Source: an uncultured Clostridia bacterium
GTDB lineage: Bacteria; Bacillota; Clostridia; Oscillospirales; Ruminococcaceae
Assembly (NCBI GenBank): GCA_947584825.1
Contig: CANPWR010000001.1
Span: forward strand, 1 to 41,584
Length of the DNA stretch: 41,584 nt
Reading direction: 5' to 3'
Part shown: positions 32,610 through 41,479 of the stretch, in pieces
How positions within the stretch are numbered: position 1 is the first letter of the stretch
Layout of the letters: every line of letters starts with the position of its first letter
Position numbers and translations under genes: made by a program
The notes under the pieces: generated by a model
Told to the model about the DNA's origin: nothing
What the model saw: only the letters and a program-made list of their open reading frames with translations
Databases searched by the model: none

Positions 32610-34010
32610 CTAGTCCTCGATAAACACCTTAAAAGCCTTGTAAGCCATATATGTGTCAATTTTTGAAGTTACTTCAAAAGGTGCATGCATTGAAAGCACA
32701 GGAACTCCCACATCTATAACGTCAATATTGAGGTTTGCAATATACATTGCAACAGTTCCTCCTCCGCCTAAGTCAACCTTACCAAGCTCGCCCGTCTGCC
32801 AAATGACATTTTTGCTATCTAAAAGATTTCTTATTCTTGCAACAAATTCAGCAGAAGCGTCTGACGTCCCTGATTTACCCCTTGAACCGGTAAATTTAGT
32901 TACGCACACTCCGTAATTGATTTTTGATGCGTTTCTGATTTCCAAAACATCGGGAAAGGTAGGGTCAAATGCGGCGTTTACATCAGCAGATAGACATTCA
33001 GACGCTGATATTACCTGCCTTGCATTTCCGCCAAGCTTTTCGGCTAAATCGCAGATGAAGTATTTCAAATACGAACTGTTAAGACCCGTATTTCCGTCAC
33101 TTCCCGTTTCTTCTTTATCGGTAAGAACTGTAATTGCAGTTTTGTTTGGAACATCATCACAATCTAAAAGAGCTTTAAGTGCGGTATATGCGCAAACTCG
33201 GTCGTCCTGACCGTAAGCACCAATCATACTTCTGTCAAAGCCAATGTCTCTTGCCTTAAACGCGGGTACTGCCTCGAGCTCAGCCGAAATAAAATCATCT
33301 TCAGCTATTCCATACTTTTTGTTGAGAATTTCAATTATATTCAGCTTGACCATTTCAGATTCCTTGTCGTCCTTAAACGGTCTTGAGCCTATAAGAATAT
33401 TGAGCTCTTCGCCTTTAACTCCCTCAGAAAGATTTCTTTTCATCTGTTGAGTTGCCAAATGAGGAAGTAAATCACATACGCAGAATACAGGATCATTCTC
33501 ATCCTCGCCGATTTTGACCTCAATCTTTTCATTTTTAGAATCAATAATAACTCCATGAAGCGCCAACGGAATTGTTGTCCACTGATATTTTTTGATACCG
33601 CCGTAATAGTGCGTTTTGAAAAAACCGATTTGATTATCCTCATAAATCGGATTCTGCTTTAAATCAAGTCTTGGTGAATCTATGTGTGCTGCGCTAATTC
33701 TGAAACCCTTATTTACATCTCCACTGCCTATGATTGCGGCAATAATTGCTTTTCCTCTGTTATTTATATAAATCTTATCTCCCGGATTTAAATCTTTGCT
33801 GAAATCATATTCAGTAAAGCCTTTTTCTTCAAGCAGTTTTATTGATTCACAAACAGCCTCCCTTTCAGTTTTGGCAGCATCAAGAAATCTCATATATCCC
33901 TTACAAAACTCATCTGCCTGACTTATTTCGCTGTCTTTTAATATGAAACACGCATTCTTCTTTTTTGTAAACAGCTCCTCTTTTAAATCTTTAGCCTTTG
34001 ATTCTGACAT
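32610..34010 (-). CDS. M18 family aminopeptidase
   Basis: This cytoplasmic two-metal aminopeptidase has the aminopeptidase I (yscI/DNPEP) fold. The 466-aa protein has His109-x-Asp111 (SAAHIDSPRLD), GAYGQDDRVCAYTAL, the catalytic TDKEETGSDG, SADVNAAFDPTF and the final metal His in SMHAPFEVTS. I chose ATG at 34010, with AAAGGA 8 bases upstream. Another ATG at 34019 has GGA immediately before it, and a start at 34064 would lie inside the upstream gene. Length equals the usual 465 aa for bacterial M18 members. It starts 19 bases after the lytic transglycosylase stop. Confidence 0.93.
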   Translation of the reverse strand: MSESKAKDLKEELFTKKKNACFILKDSEISQADEFCKGYMRFLDAAKTEREAVCESIKLLEEKGFTEYDFSKDLNPGDKIYINNRGKAIIAAIIGSGDVNKGFRISAAHIDSPRLDLKQNPIYEDNQIGFFKTHYYGGIKKYQWTTIPLALHGVIIDSKNEKIEVKIGEDENDPVFCVCDLLPHLATQQMKRNLSEGVKGEELNILIGSRPFKDDKESEMVKLNIIEILNKKYGIAEDDFISAELEAVPAFKARDIGFDRSMIGAYGQDDRVCAYTALKALLDCDDVPNKTAITVLTDKEETGSDGNTGLNSSYLKYFICDLAEKLGGNARQVISASECLSADVNAAFDPTFPDVLEIRNASKINYGVCVTKFTGSRGKSGTSDASAEFVARIRNLLDSKNVIWQTGELGKVDLGGGGTVAMYIANLNIDVIDVGVPVLSMHAPFEVTSKIDTYMAYKAFKVFIED

Positions 34011-34029
34011 TGAAATCATCCTTTCCGTA

Positions 34030-34617
34030 TTATCTGTATAGTCTGTTATATTCTTTATAAGCATTTATGACTTTATTTATGTAATGCCTTGTATCGGAAT
34101 AATCACTAGGTATGTCATCTAAATTAAGGTTATTTTCATCTAAAACTCCGCTATACAGCCACCCTTGAACCTGCGTCATGCCTGCATGATACGCAGCGAT
34201 TGTAAGTTCATATGAGCCGAAATGCTTATATAAATGATCCAAATACCAAGTGCCGTACATAATATTGTATTCAGGATTATACATATCCGAATACTTAAGA
34301 TCCTTATTGTCATCAATATTATTGCTTACCTCTTCAAATGCAATCGGCATAAGCTGCATTAATCCAACTGCCCCGACATTCGATCTGGCATCAGGATCAA
34401 ATCCGCTCTCGGTTTTAATGACTGCATATATAAAGTTTTCGTCTATATCATATTCTTCACTGTATTGCTTTACATATTCAGAATATTTTTTAGGGTAAAT
34501 GTTTTTTCTTAAAAAAGCCGGTACTGACTTAAATAATATAAAAGCCATTACTGAAAGAATCATTAAGACAACTAAAAATACAGCTCCCCTATTCTTCCTT
34601 CTTGCTCTTCTTGCCAT
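34030..34617 (-). CDS. Membrane-anchored lytic transglycosylase (Slt-type)
   Basis: This cell-wall enzyme cleaves peptidoglycan glycan strands with anhydro-muramic acid formation. The 195-aa protein has a basic N-terminus, one membrane anchor (about 12-31) and an SLT domain (about 45-190). The catalytic Glu70 is in AVIKTESGFDP, followed by NVGAVGLMQLMP and YHAGMTQVQGWL. The gene begins inside coaE, overlapping by 29 bases, with AGGAG in the coaE end. It may work in vegetative growth or sporulation; the sequence does not say which. Confidence 0.93.
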   Translation of the reverse strand: MARRARRKNRGAVFLVVLMILSVMAFILFKSVPAFLRKNIYPKKYSEYVKQYSEEYDIDENFIYAVIKTESGFDPDARSNVGAVGLMQLMPIAFEEVSNNIDDNKDLKYSDMYNPEYNIMYGTWYLDHLYKHFGSYELTIAAYHAGMTQVQGWLYSGVLDENNLNLDDIPSDYSDTRHYINKVINAYKEYNRLYR

Positions 34618-35212
34618 AATAAATCTCCTTAATATTCTGTGCTGTTATAATTGCCTTATCTATCATTTCTTTCACACTTCCGTTATTCTCTAATACACAG
34701 TCGCTGTTGTTCTTAAAAAATTCCTCCGACATCTGAGAAGAAAATCTTTTTTCTGCTTCCCTTTCAGAAAGGCCATCACGTTCTATTATTCTATTAAGCC
34801 TTAAGTTTCTGTTAGCTATAACGCTGACTATTATGTCACAGCTTTTATCAAGTCCGCTTTCAAACAATGTGGGTGCGTCTATAACAATAATAGAATTTTC
34901 ACCGATTTTTTCAATACGCCTACTTATCTCTTCAATAATATACGGAAATGTTACAGACATTAGTTTATCCAATTTTTCTCTGTCAGCAAAAACCAATGAA
35001 CCCAGCTTTCTTCTGTTCAAAACGCCGTTTTCAATATATTCATCTCCGAAAGCTGTCTTAAGCTGTGAAATGCAGGTCTTATTGCTTTCAGTTACATATC
35101 TTGAAATCAAATCAGCATTTATAATATGAAAACCAAGTGATGTAAATGTATCGCATACGGTTGTTTTTCCGGCACCACTCTGACCCGTCAGTCCGACAAT
35201 GTAAGGCTTCAT
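34589..35212 (-). CDS. coaE: Dephospho-CoA kinase
   Basis: CoaE catalyses the last step of coenzyme A synthesis, the phosphorylation of dephospho-CoA. The 207-aa protein has the P-loop GLTGQSGAGKTT (8-19), the DxD-like NADLISRYV, IVIDAPTLFESGLDK and the RIIERDGLSEREAEKR lid. ATG 35212 directly abuts the TGA of tsaC, with GAGGGTG upstream. It has an unusually Lys/Glu-rich C-terminus (KKSKKEE), which includes the overlap with the next gene. Confidence 0.96.
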   Translation of the reverse strand: MKPYIVGLTGQSGAGKTTVCDTFTSLGFHIINADLISRYVTESNKTCISQLKTAFGDEYIENGVLNRRKLGSLVFADREKLDKLMSVTFPYIIEEISRRIEKIGENSIIVIDAPTLFESGLDKSCDIIVSVIANRNLRLNRIIERDGLSEREAEKRFSSQMSEEFFKNNSDCVLENNGSVKEMIDKAIITAQNIKEIYYGKKSKKEE

Positions 35213-36229
35213 TCAGTCACCCTCTTTTACAACTTTAAATCCTGCCGCGCGAAGCATTCTATTATATACAGCAAGTCCTACTCCTTCCTTTGAAGGACAT
35301 CTTGCATACACCTTTTCTGCTCCTATCTTGTCGATCTCTCTTAATACTGAAAATATTCTTTCCGCCTGCTGAATGCTGTTGCCTCCGTATCTAATTGACT
35401 TTATATCGTCAGAGATATTATCATTGTCAAAAATCAAAGCATATGTGTTTTCGGAATTTCTTTCGCTTACATATTTTTCGAAAAATTCTACTGAACCGCT
35501 TACAAGTGTAACATCAGCCTTTGGAGAATAATGCTTATATTTCATACCCGGTGATTTAACCTTAGCATCATTTGAAATAACTTCAAGAACACCTCTGTCT
35601 ATTATAACATTTGACGCAACCGTCTTTAAATCATCAACTGAAATTTTGCCCGGTCTTAACAATCTAATTATATCATTTTCAAATGAAATTACAGTCGATT
35701 CAACACCGACAGAACAACTTCCATCATCTAAAATTGCAGGTATTCTGCCATTCAAATCATCATAAACGTGTTCTGCTGTTGTAGGGCTGGGACTTCCCGA
35801 TAAGTTGGCAGAAGGTGCAGCAAGAGGAAAACCGCACTCTTTAATAAGCTCTCTTGCAACATTATTTGAAGGCAATCTTATTCCGACAGTATCAAGTCCT
35901 CCGCTTGTAACAAGCGGTATCTTATCACTTTTAGGCAGAACGATCGTAACAGGTCCGGGCCAGAATTTTTCACATACTGCAAGTGCAATATCGGGAATAC
36001 TTGTCGTAAGCTCTTTAAGCATACTTATATCAGCTATATGAACAATCAGAGGATTGTCTGCAGGACGCATTTTTGCCTCAAAGATCTTATTTACAGCTTT
36101 CTCATCAAAAGCATTAGCGGCAAGACCGTATACGGTTTCTGTAGGCATACCTACAACCTCGCCGTCTTTTATAAGCTTTGCACAATATTTGACATTTTTC
36201 TTTGTAGGTTTTAAAACTTTAGTTTCCAT
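35213..36229 (-). CDS. tsaC: L-threonylcarbamoyladenylate synthase (Sua5/YwlC type)
   Basis: This enzyme makes threonylcarbamoyl-AMP for the t6A37 tRNA modification. The 338-aa long form has the YrdC domain (VVGMPTETVYGLAANAF, KMRPADNPLIVHI, GPVTIVLPKS, PLAAPSANLSGSPSPT). A C-terminal Sua5 domain follows (from about 230), linked by SPGMKYKHYSPKADV. ATG at 36229 with a weak GGAA. It lies 15 bases after prfA, a neighbourhood seen in Firmicutes. The prmC gene often found between them is missing here. Confidence 0.95.
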   Translation of the reverse strand: METKVLKPTKKNVKYCAKLIKDGEVVGMPTETVYGLAANAFDEKAVNKIFEAKMRPADNPLIVHIADISMLKELTTSIPDIALAVCEKFWPGPVTIVLPKSDKIPLVTSGGLDTVGIRLPSNNVARELIKECGFPLAAPSANLSGSPSPTTAEHVYDDLNGRIPAILDDGSCSVGVESTVISFENDIIRLLRPGKISVDDLKTVASNVIIDRGVLEVISNDAKVKSPGMKYKHYSPKADVTLVSGSVEFFEKYVSERNSENTYALIFDNDNISDDIKSIRYGGNSIQQAERIFSVLREIDKIGAEKVYARCPSKEGVGLAVYNRMLRAAGFKVVKEGD

Positions 36230-36244
36230 TATAACACATTCCGA

Positions 36245-37327
36245 TTAGTTGTCACCCTCCTGCATTGCAAGCTTTGCAGCCTGATCTGCAGTAGCAAGAG
36301 CGTCAATTACCTCATCCATATTACCGTTGAGAAATTGCTCCAGTCTGTAAATTGTAAGTCCGATTCTGTGATCAGAAACTCTTCCCTCAGGAAAATTGTA
36401 AGTTCTTATCCTCTCTGACCGATCTCCTGTTCCGACCTGTGAACGTCTTACAGCGGCAATTTCATTTTCCTGAGCTCTTTGCTGTTCTTCGTATAGCTTT
36501 GAACGCAAAACTTTTAACGCTTTTTCCTTGTTTTTATGTTGGCTTCTTTCGTCCTGACATTCAACGACCAAACCTGTAGGAAGATAAGTTATTCTTACAG
36601 CCGATTCGGTTTTATTGATATGCTGTCCGCCTGCTCCTGATGCTCTGAAAACGTCTATTTTCAAATCAGTAGCTTCGTTTATTTCAAACTCGACATCATC
36701 AGCTTCCGGCAAAACAGCAACGGTTACAGTTGAAGTGTGAACCCTTCCCTGCGACTCAGTCTCGGGAACTCTCTGAACTCTGTGAACTCCGCTTTCATAC
36801 TTAAGACGTGAATATGATCCCTCGCCCTGAATACTGAATGAAACTTCCTTAAATCCGCCGAGCTCTGTTTCGTTTGCATTTATGACTTCAATGCTCCAGC
36901 CCTTACTTTCTGCATACATAGTATACATTCTGTAGAGTGAGTTTGCAAAAAGCGAAGCTTCTTCTCCTCCTGCTCCTCCGCGAATCTCAACAATTACATT
37001 TTTATCATCATTAGGGTCTTTAGGGAGCAACAGAATTTTAAGTTCTTCGGTAAGCGTTTCTTCCTGTTCCTTTGATTCTTCATACTGAAGCTGGACCATT
37101 TCTTTAAAATCCTTGTCAAGTCCGCCGGCATCAAGAAGCTCGACAGCCTCGTCAAATGAAGCCTTTGCCTTTTTATACTCTCTGAATTTTTCAATTATAG
37201 GGGTAATGCTTTTATACTCCTTCATAAGCGACGTATAAAGCTCCTGATCATTTACAACGTCAGGTTCCATAAGCTTGTTATTAATCTCTTCATATCTTTC
37301 CTCAAGCGCTTTTAGCTTTTCAAACAT
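36245..37327 (-). CDS. prfA: Peptide chain release factor 1
   Basis: RF1 releases the peptide at UAA and UAG. The 360-aa protein has the anticodon-like P-x-T motif at 188-190 (PET, in VQRVPETESQG), the catalytic GGQ at 233-235 (GAGGQHINKTESAVR) and the basic C-terminus with RSERIRTYNFPEGRVSDHR. ATG at 37327 with AGGAG. It is the second gene of its operon, 47 bases after the DUF951 gene. Confidence 0.98.
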   Translation of the reverse strand: MFEKLKALEERYEEINNKLMEPDVVNDQELYTSLMKEYKSITPIIEKFREYKKAKASFDEAVELLDAGGLDKDFKEMVQLQYEESKEQEETLTEELKILLLPKDPNDDKNVIVEIRGGAGGEEASLFANSLYRMYTMYAESKGWSIEVINANETELGGFKEVSFSIQGEGSYSRLKYESGVHRVQRVPETESQGRVHTSTVTVAVLPEADDVEFEINEATDLKIDVFRASGAGGQHINKTESAVRITYLPTGLVVECQDERSQHKNKEKALKVLRSKLYEEQQRAQENEIAAVRRSQVGTGDRSERIRTYNFPEGRVSDHRIGLTIYRLEQFLNGNMDEVIDALATADQAAKLAMQEGDN

Positions 37328-37374
37328 AAATATTCTCCTTATATTTTATTTAAATAGAAACTGTTCTGAAAGAG

Positions 37375-37572
37375 TTAGGTATCATCATCTCTGATAACTG
37401 ATTTTATATTTTTCTCAGCTTTGGAACGTGCCACCATAAATTCTCGTCCGCAGCCTATGCATCTAAGCTTGAAATCCATACCCGAGCGCAAAACAAGCAT
37501 TTTGTTTTCACCGCAGGGATGTTTCTTTTTCATAATCAAAATATCATTAATCCTTATATCCGTAAGAATCAC
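37375..37572 (-). CDS. DUF951 family small protein
   Basis: This protein of about 65 aa has two CxxC-like cysteine sites, HPCGENKM and RCIGCGREFMVARSK, the pattern I recall for DUF951 proteins (MKKPHPCGSNRW...KCLGCGH). Function is unknown; the cysteines and basic residues suggest zinc and RNA binding. The start is uncertain. A GTG at 37572 has only an overlapping GGAG, while an in-frame TTG or ATG lies 11-13 codons later near AAGGAT. By family alignment the true N-terminus is around IRINDILIMKKK. It leads the prfA operon. Confidence 0.78.
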   Translation of the reverse strand: MILTDIRINDILIMKKKHPCGENKMLVLRSGMDFKLRCIGCGREFMVARSKAEKNIKSVIRDDDT

Positions 37573-37651
37573 TCCAGAAAAAGATAATATTTAAATATAC
37601 ATATGCCTGTAATAATATCCGCATAACTAATATATATTTACTCAGAAAGTT

Positions 37652-37680
37652 AGTATATCATATTTTATAATAAAAAGCAA
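37652..37680 (-). promoter_or_regulatory. Promoter of the DUF951-prfA-tsaC-coaE operon
   Basis: TTGCTT, 17 bases, TATACT on the minus strand, about 80 bases before the DUF951 start region. TGA also precedes the -10 (extended -10). Confidence 0.75.
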
Positions 37681-37744
37681 ATTAAAGAAATAATATTAAC
37701 AATGATTTTATGTTACGATCCGTTTTATATTATATAAGTCATAA

Positions 37745-37773
37745 TTGAATTTAAGTTCTCATAGAATTATATA
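37745..37773 (+). promoter_or_regulatory. Candidate promoter of the S1-domain gene
   Basis: TTGAAT, 17 bases, TATATA; about 110 bases upstream of the ATG. The -35 matches 4/6 and the -10 5/6. The sequence is so AT-rich that chance matches are likely. Confidence 0.4.
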
Positions 37774-37887
37774 TAAAACTTTCTATACGATATATTAAAG
37801 ATTATTGTCAGAAAAGTATAAAACAAACAGTTACTTTGTGCTTTTATATCATAAGAGCTCAATTACAAAGGAAGGAACGATAATTGT

Positions 37888-38808
37888 ATGAAAAACTATT
37901 TGCCTGAGGGAAAACTTATAAATTCAGCTGCTAACAAAAGCTATTTAAAATCAATCTCCTCTTTGAGCGAAGCCAAAGACTTAGGCATTATTCTGGAAGC
38001 AAAAGCATTGATGTGCGATTGTGAACACAATATTGTGGTAGATATTCCATGTGCAAAAGCAATAATTCCAAGAATAGAAGGTGCGATCGGCATTGAGACG
38101 GGCGAAACTAAGGATATTGCTCTGCTTTCGAGAGTAAATAAGCCTGTTTGCTTTAAGGTTACTGATATAGTTGTGAATAATGACGACGAAACGATAGTTA
38201 TGCTGTCAAGAAAAGCCGCACAAGAGGAGTGTATTGAAAACCATATCAACTATCTTAAAAGCGGAGATGTAATTCCTGCAAAAATTACTCATATTGAGCA
38301 ATTCGGCTGCTTTGTTGATATAGGCTGCGGTATCGCATCTCTTATTCCTATAGACGCTATTTCCGTATCGAGAATATCGCATCCATCAGACAGGTTTTAC
38401 AACGGTCAGGATATTTACGCTGTCGTTAAAGGCAGAGAAAATGATAGGATTTTTCTAACCCATAAAGAGCTTTTAGGCACATGGTCTGAAAATGCCGAAT
38501 TATTTGAGGTAGGTCAAACAGTTGGAGGCATTATCCGTTCAATTGAGGACTATGGGATTTTTATAGAGCTTACTCCTAATCTTGCCGGACTTGCCGAGCC
38601 AAAGGATAATGTACATATAGGTCAGTCAGCGAGTGTATTCATAAAGTCAATAATACCTGAAAAGATGAAGGTTAAGCTGATTATTGTAGACGTTTTCTCA
38701 GGCAGCGGGTTTGACAAGTCACTAAACTACTATATAACCGACGGTCACATTAACAAGTGGAACTACTCAACTGAGGAATGTCACAAGCAAATTTATACCG
38801 AGTTTTAA
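37888..38808 (+). CDS. S1-repeat RNA-binding protein
   Basis: The 306-aa protein has one degenerate S1-like segment (about 30-110) and two clear S1 OB-fold repeats: about 125-195 (LKSGDVIPAKITHIEQFGCF) and about 205-270 (VGQTVGGIIRSIEDYGIFIE). A unique C-terminal tail ends HINKWNYSTEECHKQ. It is shorter than ribosomal protein S1 and lacks the 4-6 repeats of a typical S1. It could be an S1 paralogue binding mRNA; function is not known. ATG at 37888 has AAGGAAGG about 12 bases upstream. It forms its own transcription unit. Confidence 0.8.
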   Translation: MKNYLPEGKLINSAANKSYLKSISSLSEAKDLGIILEAKALMCDCEHNIVVDIPCAKAIIPRIEGAIGIETGETKDIALLSRVNKPVCFKVTDIVVNNDDETIVMLSRKAAQEECIENHINYLKSGDVIPAKITHIEQFGCFVDIGCGIASLIPIDAISVSRISHPSDRFYNGQDIYAVVKGRENDRIFLTHKELLGTWSENAELFEVGQTVGGIIRSIEDYGIFIELTPNLAGLAEPKDNVHIGQSASVFIKSIIPEKMKVKLIIVDVFSGSGFDKSLNYYITDGHINKWNYSTEECHKQIYTEF

Positions 38809-38816
38809 ATAAAAAG

Positions 38817-38850
38817 GCTAAGGAATTTATAACTCCTTAGCTTTATTTAT
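38817..38850. terminator. Bidirectional terminator between the S1-domain gene and rarA
   Basis: GCTAAGGA and TCCTTAGC form an 8-bp stem around a 9-base loop. The plus strand continues TTTATTTATT and the minus strand CTTTTTATTT, so it can stop both the S1-domain transcript and the glyA-rarA transcript. Confidence 0.85.
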
Positions 38851-38876
38851 TATATTCAATTTGCCGATTAAAGAAA

Positions 38877-40142
38877 TTATTGTTCCTTAATTTTTTTCCT
38901 ATATTGCAATGCAGTCTGCTCCTGTTTATTATCTCCAAAATTATAATAAATTCTGTCCTTTAAGTTATCAGGAAGATACTGCTGCTCTACATAATGATTA
39001 GGAAAGTCGTGCGGATATTTATAGTTTTGACCTTTTATCTCTGCATCGTCACCGTCAAAATGCATATTCTGAAGCTGTCTCGGTATAGCGCCGACCATTC
39101 CCTTTTGAATATCGTCCATTGCTGTATTAATTGCCATATATGCACTGTTTGATTTTGGAGCAGTACACAAAAGAATGATAGCCTCAGCGATCGGTATTCT
39201 TGCCTCTGGAAGTCCAAGCTGAAGAGCGCTGTCAACACAAGCCTTTACAATAGCAACCGCCATTGGATAAGCAAGTCCTACATCCTCAGATGCAACTACA
39301 AGAAGACGTCTGCAAAGAGAGGTAAAATCCCCTGCTGTCATAAGTCTTGCCGCATAATGAAGTGCCGCATTTTCATCGCTTCCCCTGATAGACTTCTGAA
39401 AAGCAGACAAAATATCGTAATGCTCATCGCCGTCCCTGTCATATCGCATATTACTTTTTTGAGTAAGAAGCTTAGCGGTTTCAAGAGTAATATTTAAACT
39501 CTTATCGTTTTTGTCCGCCGATAAAACACAAAGCTCTACTGTATTAAGTGATTTTCTTACATCTCCGCCGCAGCCGGTGGAGATATAGTCAACAACTCCG
39601 CTTTCCAGTCTGAGCCTTACTCCCATCTCATCAGCAATTATCTGAAACGCACGCTTAACAGCAGGGATTACATCACTTGAACTCACCTGCTTAAATTCAA
39701 AAACCGTTGATCGGCTTATAATAGCGTTGAAAACGTAAAAATAAGGATTCTCAGTAGTAGACGCAATAAGCGTTATCTTTCCGTTTTCTATATATTCAAG
39801 TAAGGACTGTTGCTGCTTTTTATTAAGATACTGAATTTCATCTAAATATAACAGTATTCCGTTAAAGCCTTCAAAGGTCTCAGTTTCTGCAATAATTTCT
39901 TTAATGTCAGAAATTGAAGCAGAAGTACCATTCAGCTTATACATCTTTAAATTTGTATTGTCAGCAATTATTCTGGCAACTGTCGTCTTTCCTGTTCCGG
40001 AAGGACCATAGAAAATCATATTCGGTATCTGTCCGCTTTCGATTATTCTTCTAAGCGGCTTGTCTTTTCCCAGTAAATGAGATTGACCGACAACTTCATC
40101 AAGCGTTTTCGGTCTGATTCGATCTGCTAAAGGCTTGTTCAT
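38877..40142 (-). CDS. rarA: Replication-associated recombination protein A (RarA/MgsA)
   Basis: RarA is an AAA+ clamp-loader-like ATPase that acts at stalled replication forks. The 421-aa protein has the RarA N-terminus PLADRIRPKTLDEVVGQSHL, Walker A GPSGTGKTT (46-54), Walker B LLYLDEIQ (97-104) and sensor 1 ASTTENP. The C-terminal tetramerisation region contains LMTAGDFTSLCRRLLVVASE, EDVGLAYPMA and NYKYPHDFPNHYV. ATG at 40142 with AGGAG 10 bases upstream. It lies 31 bases after glyA, in the same transcript. Confidence 0.97.
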   Translation of the reverse strand: MNKPLADRIRPKTLDEVVGQSHLLGKDKPLRRIIESGQIPNMIFYGPSGTGKTTVARIIADNTNLKMYKLNGTSASISDIKEIIAETETFEGFNGILLYLDEIQYLNKKQQQSLLEYIENGKITLIASTTENPYFYVFNAIISRSTVFEFKQVSSSDVIPAVKRAFQIIADEMGVRLRLESGVVDYISTGCGGDVRKSLNTVELCVLSADKNDKSLNITLETAKLLTQKSNMRYDRDGDEHYDILSAFQKSIRGSDENAALHYAARLMTAGDFTSLCRRLLVVASEDVGLAYPMAVAIVKACVDSALQLGLPEARIPIAEAIILLCTAPKSNSAYMAINTAMDDIQKGMVGAIPRQLQNMHFDGDDAEIKGQNYKYPHDFPNHYVEQQYLPDNLKDRIYYNFGDNKQEQTALQYRKKIKEQ

Positions 40143-40173
40143 TGTCAGTCAACTCCTAAAAATTATATTCAAA

Positions 40174-41418
40174 TTAATAAAGTGGATATTTCTTGCAAAG
40201 CTCATTTACCTTTTCTCTGATTTCATCTGCTTTGTTTTCAAAATCTGTTGCGGTAAGATAAATGCACTCTGCAATAACTTCCATATCATCTTCTTTAAGT
40301 CCCCTTGTTGTAACGGCAGGCGTTCCGACTCTTATACCGCTTGTAATAAACGGACTCTGCGGATCGTTTGGAATTGCGTTTTTATTTACAGTTATATATA
40401 CCTCATCAAGTCTGTTTTCCAATTCCTTACCGGTGATATTGAAAGGCTGTAAGTCTACAAGTGCAAGATGATTGTCAGTTCCGCCTGAAACAAGTCTGAA
40501 GCCTCTCTTAACAAGTCCCTCTGCCAGAGCTTTTGCATTTAAAACTACCTGATGCTGATACTCTTTAAACTCAGGCTTTAAAGCCTCGCCGAAGCATACT
40601 GCTTTACCTGCTATTACATGCTCTAACGGACCGCCTTGTGTTCCCGGGAAAATAGCTTTGTTAAACTTCTTTGCAAGCTCTTCGTCGTTTGTGAGAATAA
40701 GTCCGCCTCTCGGTCCTCTTAAGGTTTTATGAGTTGTTGTTGTAACGACATCTGCAAATGGCACAGGTGAAGGATGCTCTCCAGCGGCAACAAGACCGGC
40801 AATGTGAGCCATATCAACCATAAAATATGCTCCAACTGACTTTGCAATTTTGGAAATTCTCTCAAAATCAATAATTCTCGGATAAGCAGATGCACCGGCT
40901 ACAATTAACTTAGGCTGGCACTCTTTTGCTTGCCTTTCGATCTCATCATAGTTAATTCTCTCGTCATCTCCAAGCTCGTATGAAACAAAGTTAAAATACT
41001 TTCCGCTTAGATTTACAGGACTTCCGTGAGTTAAGTGTCCCCCGTGAGCAAGGCTCATACCCATAATTGTATCGCCCGGATTAACCAGTGCGAAATAAAC
41101 GGCAGTATTAGCCTGAGCGCCTGAGTGTGGCTGAACATTTGCAAACTTTGCATTGAAAAGCTTGCAGGCTCTGTCAATTGCAATATTTTCAACAACGTCA
41201 ACACATTGACATCCTCCGTAATATCTTTTTCCCGGATAACCCTCTGCATATTTATTTGTTAAAACGCTTCCCATTGCAGCCATAACAGGTCCAGAAACTA
41301 TATTTTCACTTGCAATTAGCTCAAGGTTTCTTCTCTGACGTGCAAGCTCGGCGTCCATAGCCTCTCCTACTTCTTTATCATACTTCTTTACATAACCTAT
41401 AGTATCCATCATTTCCAT
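40174..41418 (-). CDS. glyA: Serine hydroxymethyltransferase
   Basis: This PLP enzyme interconverts serine and glycine with tetrahydrofolate, the main source of one-carbon units. The 414-aa protein has the N-terminal RQRRNLELIASENIVS, NKYAEGYPGKRYYGG, MVDMAHIAGLVAAG and the PLP-lysine segment VVTTTTHKTLRGPRGG (Lys near 228). The C-terminal part has SGIRVGTPAVTTRG. ATG at 41418 has GGAG 9 bases upstream. It is first in a two-gene transcript with rarA. Confidence 0.98.
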   Translation of the reverse strand: MEMMDTIGYVKKYDKEVGEAMDAELARQRRNLELIASENIVSGPVMAAMGSVLTNKYAEGYPGKRYYGGCQCVDVVENIAIDRACKLFNAKFANVQPHSGAQANTAVYFALVNPGDTIMGMSLAHGGHLTHGSPVNLSGKYFNFVSYELGDDERINYDEIERQAKECQPKLIVAGASAYPRIIDFERISKIAKSVGAYFMVDMAHIAGLVAAGEHPSPVPFADVVTTTTHKTLRGPRGGLILTNDEELAKKFNKAIFPGTQGGPLEHVIAGKAVCFGEALKPEFKEYQHQVVLNAKALAEGLVKRGFRLVSGGTDNHLALVDLQPFNITGKELENRLDEVYITVNKNAIPNDPQSPFITSGIRVGTPAVTTRGLKEDDMEVIAECIYLTATDFENKADEIREKVNELCKKYPLY

Positions 41419-41450
41419 AGCATTTTACTCCTTTAAAATAATATACAGAT

Positions 41451-41479
41451 ATTATATACTATATTTCATTTTATTTCAA
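41451..41479 (-). promoter_or_regulatory. Promoter of glyA-rarA
   Basis: TTGAAA, 17 bases, TATAAT on the minus strand, with the -10 about 32 bases before the glyA ATG. It is near-consensus. No purine or SAM riboswitch is visible in the short leader. Beyond it (41480-41584) I see only AT-rich sequence. Confidence 0.88.

Larger units (their letters stand above)
37573..37887. other. AT-rich divergent intergenic region
   Basis: This 315-base gap separates the DUF951-prfA operon (leftward) from the S1-domain gene (rightward). It holds one good promoter for the left operon and one moderate candidate for the right gene (listed separately). It also holds an inverted repeat ATAGAA-N14-TTCTAT (37761-37786) straddling the latter's -10. 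No gene, stable hairpin or riboswitch was recognised. Confidence 0.7.
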
